Source of the DNA: Eikenella corrodens
GTDB lineage: Bacteria > Pseudomonadota > Gammaproteobacteria > Burkholderiales > Neisseriaceae
Length of the DNA: 64,000 nt
NCBI RefSeq assembly: GCF_003990355.1
Contig: NZ_CP034670.1
Span: forward strand, 2,046,001 to 2,110,000
Direction of reading: 5' to 3'
The translations under genes were made by a program, and so were the position numbers. Below are positions 60,536 through 64,000 of this stretch, in pieces (the first letter of the stretch is position 1; the number at the start of each line of letters is the position of its first letter). Below the pieces are notes generated by a model that saw only the letters and a program-made list of their open reading frames with translations, ran no database searches and was not told the DNA's origin.

Positions 60536-61672
60536 CTAACCAAGCAGCAGGCGGCGCAGGATATTTTCGTAGACGGCGGAGAGGCGGGGGATGGCGGCAA
60601 GTTCGACGTGCTCGTCGATCTGGTGGATGCTTTCATTCACCGGGCCAAGCTCGATGAGTTCGCGGGCAATGGCTTTGATAAAGCGGCCGTCCGATGTGCC
60701 GCCGCCGGTGGAGAGCACGGCTTGAATGCCGCACTCTTCGGCAATGGCGGCTTGGGCGGCTTGGGTGAGGCGGCCGGTTTCGGTTAGGAAGGGTTGGCCG
60801 GAGAGCTGCCATTGGAGGCTGTATTGCAGACGGTGTTTCTCCAAGATGGCTTCCACGCGGCGTTGCAGGCTCTCGGCATCGGATTCGGTGGAGAAACGGA
60901 AGTTGAACCGGACGGATAGCTCGCCGGGGATGACGTTGGTGGCGCCGGTGCCGGCGTGGATGTTGGAGACTTGGAAGCCGGTGGGCGGGAAGTAGGCGTT
61001 GCCGTTGTCCCAATGCTCGGTGGTGAGTTCGGCCAGGGCGGGGGCGGCAAGGTGGACGGGGTTGGCGGCTAGGTGGGGATAGGCGATGTGGCCTTGTTTG
61101 CCACGGATGGTGAGGCTACCTGAAAGCGAGCCGCGACGGCCGTTTTTGATGGTGTCGCCCAATTCGCGTTCGGCAGTCGGCTCGCCGACGATGCAGTAGT
61201 CGATATGCTCGCCGCGTGTACGCAGGGTTTCCACCACGCGCACGGTGCCGTCTTTGCCGTCGCCCTCTTCGTCTGAAGTAATCAGCAGGGCGAGGCTGCC
61301 TGAAAATTGCGGATATTGCGCAAGGAAGCGTTCGCAGGCGGTGATGAAACAGGCAATGCTGGTTTTCATATCGGCTGCGCCGCGCCCGTAGAGCTGGCCG
61401 TTGCGTTCGGCGGGCTGAAACGGCGGAGAAGCCCAGGCTTCGGCCGGGCCGGGCGGGACAACGTCGGTATGCCCGGCAAAGCACACCAGAGGCGTGCCGT
61501 TGCCGCGCCGCGCCCACAGGTTTTGCGTTTGGCCGAAGGGCATGGGCTCGACAGTAAAGCCGATGGCGCGCAGGCGCTCGGCGATTATCTCTTGGCAGCC
61601 GTGGTCGTCCGGGGTAACGGAGGCTTGGGCGATAAGTTGTTTGGCTAGTTGGAGGGAGGCGGTTTCGGACAT
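60536..61672 (-). CDS. dapE: Succinyl-diaminopimelate desuccinylase
   Basis: A 378-residue di-zinc enzyme of lysine and DAP synthesis. CFAGHTDVVPPG and YGRGAADMKTSIACF hold the first zinc ligands, LITSDEEGDGKDGT the catalytic Glu pair, and VGEPT the bridging region. The C-terminal STGGGTSDGRFI completes the site. In-frame DUS near residue 185. Normal length. Confidence 0.95.
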   Translation of the reverse strand: MSETASLQLAKQLIAQASVTPDDHGCQEIIAERLRAIGFTVEPMPFGQTQNLWARRGNGTPLVCFAGHTDVVPPGPAEAWASPPFQPAERNGQLYGRGAADMKTSIACFITACERFLAQYPQFSGSLALLITSDEEGDGKDGTVRVVETLRTRGEHIDYCIVGEPTAERELGDTIKNGRRGSLSGSLTIRGKQGHIAYPHLAANPVHLAAPALAELTTEHWDNGNAYFPPTGFQVSNIHAGTGATNVIPGELSVRFNFRFSTESDAESLQRRVEAILEKHRLQYSLQWQLSGQPFLTETGRLTQAAQAAIAEECGIQAVLSTGGGTSDGRFIKAIARELIELGPVNESIHQIDEHVELAAIPRLSAVYENILRRLLLG

Positions 61673-61893
61673 ATGGGCAAAGTTTGGAATAGATAATAAT
61701 GAGACGGTTTATAGCGGGTTTACTGGAATTTGCCAAGTTTCAGGTAGCCTGCAAACTGGGAAAGGCTACCTGAAGATTAAGCCACAATTTAGGGCTGTTG
61801 ATAAAACAGCTCCCGGTACATTTATTTTTACCGATAAATGAAACAGCTAGCCAACATTATACACAGATGAGAGAATATTTCCGGCGAAATAGC

Positions 61894-61922
61894 TTGACTT
61901 AAAAAATAAGCCTGACTATAAT
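61894..61922 (+). promoter_or_regulatory. Promoter of the tRNA pair
   Basis: TTGACT (61894-61899), 17-base spacer, TATAAT (61917-61922), 15 bases before tRNA-Arg. This is the strongest sigma-70 promoter I can read in the window. Confidence 0.85.
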
Positions 61923-61937
61923 TCAAAACTTCATAGC

Positions 61938-62014
61938 GCACCCGTAGCTCAGTTGGATAGAGTATCTGGCTACGAACCAGAGGGTCGGGCGTTCGAATCG
62001 CTCCGGGTGCGCCA
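61938..62014 (+). tRNA. tRNA-Arg (anticodon ACG)
   Basis: Acceptor GCACCCG pairs with CGGGTGC, D arm GCTCAGTTGGATAGAGT, anticodon loop CTACGAA with ACG at 61972-61974, T loop TTCGAAT and encoded CCA at the end. The A34 would be edited to inosine. It is cotranscribed with tRNA-Glu 11 bases on. Confidence 0.95.
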
Positions 62015-62024
62015 CAATTTATCC

Positions 62025-62099
62025 GCGCCCATCGTCTAGCGGTTAGGACATCGCCCTTTCACGGCGGTAACGGGGGTTCGATTCCCCCTGGGCGTGCCA
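62025..62099 (+). tRNA. tRNA-Glu (anticodon TTC), integration site
   Basis: Acceptor GCGCCCA pairs with TGGGCGT (one G-T), anticodon loop CTTTCAC with TTC at 62058-62060, T arm GGGGGTTCGATTCCCCC and encoded CCA. The integrase of the adjacent element ends inside it on the other strand (62043), so its 3' part is the probable att core. Confidence 0.95.
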
Positions 62100-63611
62100 A
62101 CTTTCCGTACTATGAACCCCTATAGAATCGTTGATAATTCGTTCCGGGTTGTAGTGTATAACCACTTCAGTGGGATTTATATCAATTTTCCTGATAAAGC
62201 TCTGCAATAAAATGCGGAGCTTTTTTTCATTTGCAGTATTCAGGAGGATAGTTTTCAGTGTGCGTAATGCGCTGTCGACATCAATCTCCGGGATTGCATC
62301 AACATCGGGCGCGCCAGCCAGCTTATCGAGTTCGATGAGCAGGGTTTGTTCCCGTTCATCATAACCGGCCACGCGCTCAAGCAGGGAGCGGCTGTCTGAA
62401 CCGGATAGCCCTGATTCCACCAGTTCAAACAGGGTATTGCGCCGGCGGCGTAGTTCGGTGAGTTCTTGCTGTAGTAGTTTGCGCTGCTCGGCATTATTGG
62501 TACGTTTTTCGACGTATTTCCGATAAGCCTCACCAATAAAATCGCTGACCACTTCTTGGGTAAGCAGTTTATCGACCACAATATTTAGCAGGTAGTCATC
62601 CAGCTTTTCGGCCGATATGCGGCGCGATATGCAATTGCAACCTTTCTTGAAGCCGCTGCAGTTGTAGTAATTGTAGCGACGTTTGGTTTTGCTGGTAGCG
62701 GTTTCAATGCTCATGGCTTTGCCGCAGTGACCGCACCGCAGCAAACCGGTGAATAGGAAACGGCTGGAAGGGCTGCCGGTTTGCTTATAATCCGGCCGGT
62801 AGCGTTTTTGTACAGCTTCGAAATCTTTTTCCGAAACCAACGGCTCGTGGGTTTGCCGAATAATCCACTCTTCCGGCGGGTTGGGTTTGTTGCCGCTGCG
62901 TTTGTTATACACGGTCTGACCGATGTAGACACGGTTTTTCAGCATATGCGACAGACTGGCGGCCTGCCATTCAGCCCCGCGCCGGGTATAGCCGCGCCCA
63001 GTAAAGCTGCGGGCGATGGCAATGGCACCCTCCCCCGCCGCAAAACGGCGGAAGGCTTCCTGCACCAATGTTTTTTCGGCATCGTTCGGCACCAGTTTAC
63101 GGCGTTTGCCCTGGCTGGTTATTTGATAGCCGAACGGTGCGCGTCCGCCGTTAAACCAGCCTTCTTCCGCGTTTTTCAGCATGGCGCGGCGGGTGTCTCG
63201 GCTGATTTGGCGCGACACCTGCTCATCCATAATCTCCATAATCGAATCGGTGAACCAGCCTTCGTCAGTGTCGCTATCGATATTCATCGATGCATATACC
63301 AGGCGGGTGCCGCTTTCACGCAGCAGCAGTTTGTAGCTGGCGGCATCCAGCTTATTGCGGGCAAATCGCGAAGTAGACCACACAATGAAATAGTCCACAT
63401 CGTTTACCGCGCAGTAATGGATGGCGCGCTGGAATGCCTGGCGCTTCATGGCTGAAGTGCCGGTGACGCCTTCATCGCGGAATATCTGTAACACGCTGGC
63501 GCCAAGCTCTTTGGCTTTCTTTTTGCATTGATCGGTTTGGGCATCGATGGAAATGCCCTCATCAGCTTGGCGGGCAGTGCTGACCCGCACGTAGATAATT
63601 GCTCGTTTCAT
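62043..63611 (-). CDS. Large serine recombinase / integrase
   Basis: A 522-residue site-specific recombinase. Resolvase domain with the nucleophile in YVRVSTARQ (Ser11) and VWSTSRFARN. The recombinase domain includes GGRAPFGYQI. A zinc ribbon is seen at LRCGHCGKAM and NCSGFKKGCNC, and a coiled coil near 370-430 (EQRKLLQQELTELRRRRN). The last 19 codons (WHAQGESNPRYRRERAMS) are antisense to tRNA-Glu, so the C-terminus is set by the attachment site. ATG at 63611 follows AAAGGGAAG. Confidence 0.93.
   Translation of the reverse strand: MKRAIIYVRVSTARQADEGISIDAQTDQCKKKAKELGASVLQIFRDEGVTGTSAMKRQAFQRAIHYCAVNDVDYFIVWSTSRFARNKLDAASYKLLLRESGTRLVYASMNIDSDTDEGWFTDSIMEIMDEQVSRQISRDTRRAMLKNAEEGWFNGGRAPFGYQITSQGKRRKLVPNDAEKTLVQEAFRRFAAGEGAIAIARSFTGRGYTRRGAEWQAASLSHMLKNRVYIGQTVYNKRSGNKPNPPEEWIIRQTHEPLVSEKDFEAVQKRYRPDYKQTGSPSSRFLFTGLLRCGHCGKAMSIETATSKTKRRYNYYNCSGFKKGCNCISRRISAEKLDDYLLNIVVDKLLTQEVVSDFIGEAYRKYVEKRTNNAEQRKLLQQELTELRRRRNTLFELVESGLSGSDSRSLLERVAGYDEREQTLLIELDKLAGAPDVDAIPEIDVDSALRTLKTILLNTANEKKLRILLQSFIRKIDINPTEVVIHYNPERIINDSIGVHSTESWHAQGESNPRYRRERAMS
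62081..62099. other. Likely attachment site (attL) at the tRNA-Glu 3' end
   Basis: The mobile element begins to the right of the tRNA-Glu 3' end. The exact core length is unknown; a second copy of the tRNA 3' part should lie at the far end, outside this window. Confidence 0.55.
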
Positions 63612-63703
63612 ACTTCCCTTTCCTGTTCCGGGCAAATTTTACTGCCTATCTTGTGCCAAAAATACCCCTGTTTTGTTCTTGTCTTTGGTCGTTTAATGCC
63701 CGT

Positions 63704-64000
63704 ATGACCGACCATTCTTCCCAATCCCTCGACACCGTTGTTTTCCGTTGCACCGCCTGCAAGCACACTTTTGAATGTGCCCCGCAAACGGTGCTGGATG
63801 CGCCTGAATACGAGTGGCACCCGTTTGCCTATCAGGCAGCCTGCCCGAAATGCGGGGAGACCTGCGCCCAGGCGGCCTGGCACCGCAACCTAATGAAGGG
63901 TTGGGCGAATGCCACCGGTCCGAAGACGGCGGAAGGCAAGGCGGCGGTGCGTAAGAATCTGGAAGGCCACCCGACGCCGGAGGAAACACGGAGGACCCGC
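63704..64000 (+). CDS. Zinc-ribbon phage-type protein, 5' part only
   Basis: ATG at 63704, 99 codons open to the window edge. Four cysteines are paired CTAC near residues 16-19 and CPKC near 48-51, then WANATGPKTAEGKAAVRKNL and GHPTPEETRRTR. That last part resembles small zinc-binding proteins near phage terminase genes. It is divergent from the integrase, 92 bases away, and is the first visible cargo gene of the element. Confidence 0.6.
   Translation, partial: MTDHSSQSLDTVVFRCTACKHTFECAPQTVLDAPEYEWHPFAYQAACPKCGETCAQAAWHRNLMKGWANATGPKTAEGKAAVRKNLEGHPTPEETRRTR

Overview
The window is chromosomal DNA of a Neisseriaceae bacterium, most likely an Eikenella species. The 12-mer AGGCTACCTGAA, which is the published Eikenella dialect of the neisserial DNA uptake sequence (DUS), occurs every few hundred bases, often as inverted pairs that end genes. 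Fifteen Correia-type elements (about 105 bp, TATAGTGGATTAA/TTAATCCACTATA ends) are scattered between genes. Gene content is neisserial: lipid-modified azurin, FimV/TspA, small-type Psd, and a NadK, MiaA, RelA, Apt backbone.

Layout. 0-5 kb: end of an unknown membrane gene, then trpF, a glutaredoxin-like gene, truA and fimV, all on the minus strand. 5-9.1 kb: accessory block with an IS5-family element, a Phd/VapC pair with a frameshifted toxin, a hairpin-rich stretch, and a broken mipA next to a marR-type gene. The last two carry the Neisseria mucosa-type DUS instead of the Eikenella one, so they look imported. 9-26.5 kb: housekeeping genes (nadK, miaA, RDD protein, relA, apt, laz, psd, argG, hflX, glnD, a Nudix fusion, purH). 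26.6-33.8 kb: an AT-rich HNH nuclease gene, several unknowns, a BI-1 protein, aroE, and queF and a yhhQ-type transporter, each behind its own preQ1-I riboswitch. 33.8-36.9 kb: an AT-rich graveyard of three toxin-tail plus immunity-like cassettes, separated by palindromic GTTGGGTTA repeats and a MITE-like element.

36.9-40.0 kb holds a four-gene operon, rtcB2 - X1 - X2 - prfH, with 3-4 bp gaps. RtcB2 and PrfH are known partners in rescue and repair of ribosomes cut in the decoding centre. The two X genes are paralogues of an uncharacterised family, and X1 carries a frameshift. This is the best candidate for an undescribed extension of a known system. 40.5-53.4 kb: a roadblock-like protein, folP, a probable siderophore locus (MFS permease, unknown, TonB receptor, divergent TetR regulator), tusA, pyrC, xthA, iscX, fdx, mltB, amiC and tsaE. 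53.4-54.6 kb: a second copy of the IS5 element between two Correia elements. 54.7-61.7 kb: lolD, lolC/E, rpmG, rpmB, kptA (another RNA-end enzyme), an olsB-olsA-like pair for ornithine lipid, and dapE. 61.9 kb to the end: tRNA-Arg and tRNA-Glu behind a near-consensus promoter, then a mobile element (probably a prophage) inserted at tRNA-Glu. Its large serine integrase reads through the tRNA on the opposite strand, and the first cargo gene runs off the window.

Family names come from motifs read by eye. No database search was run.
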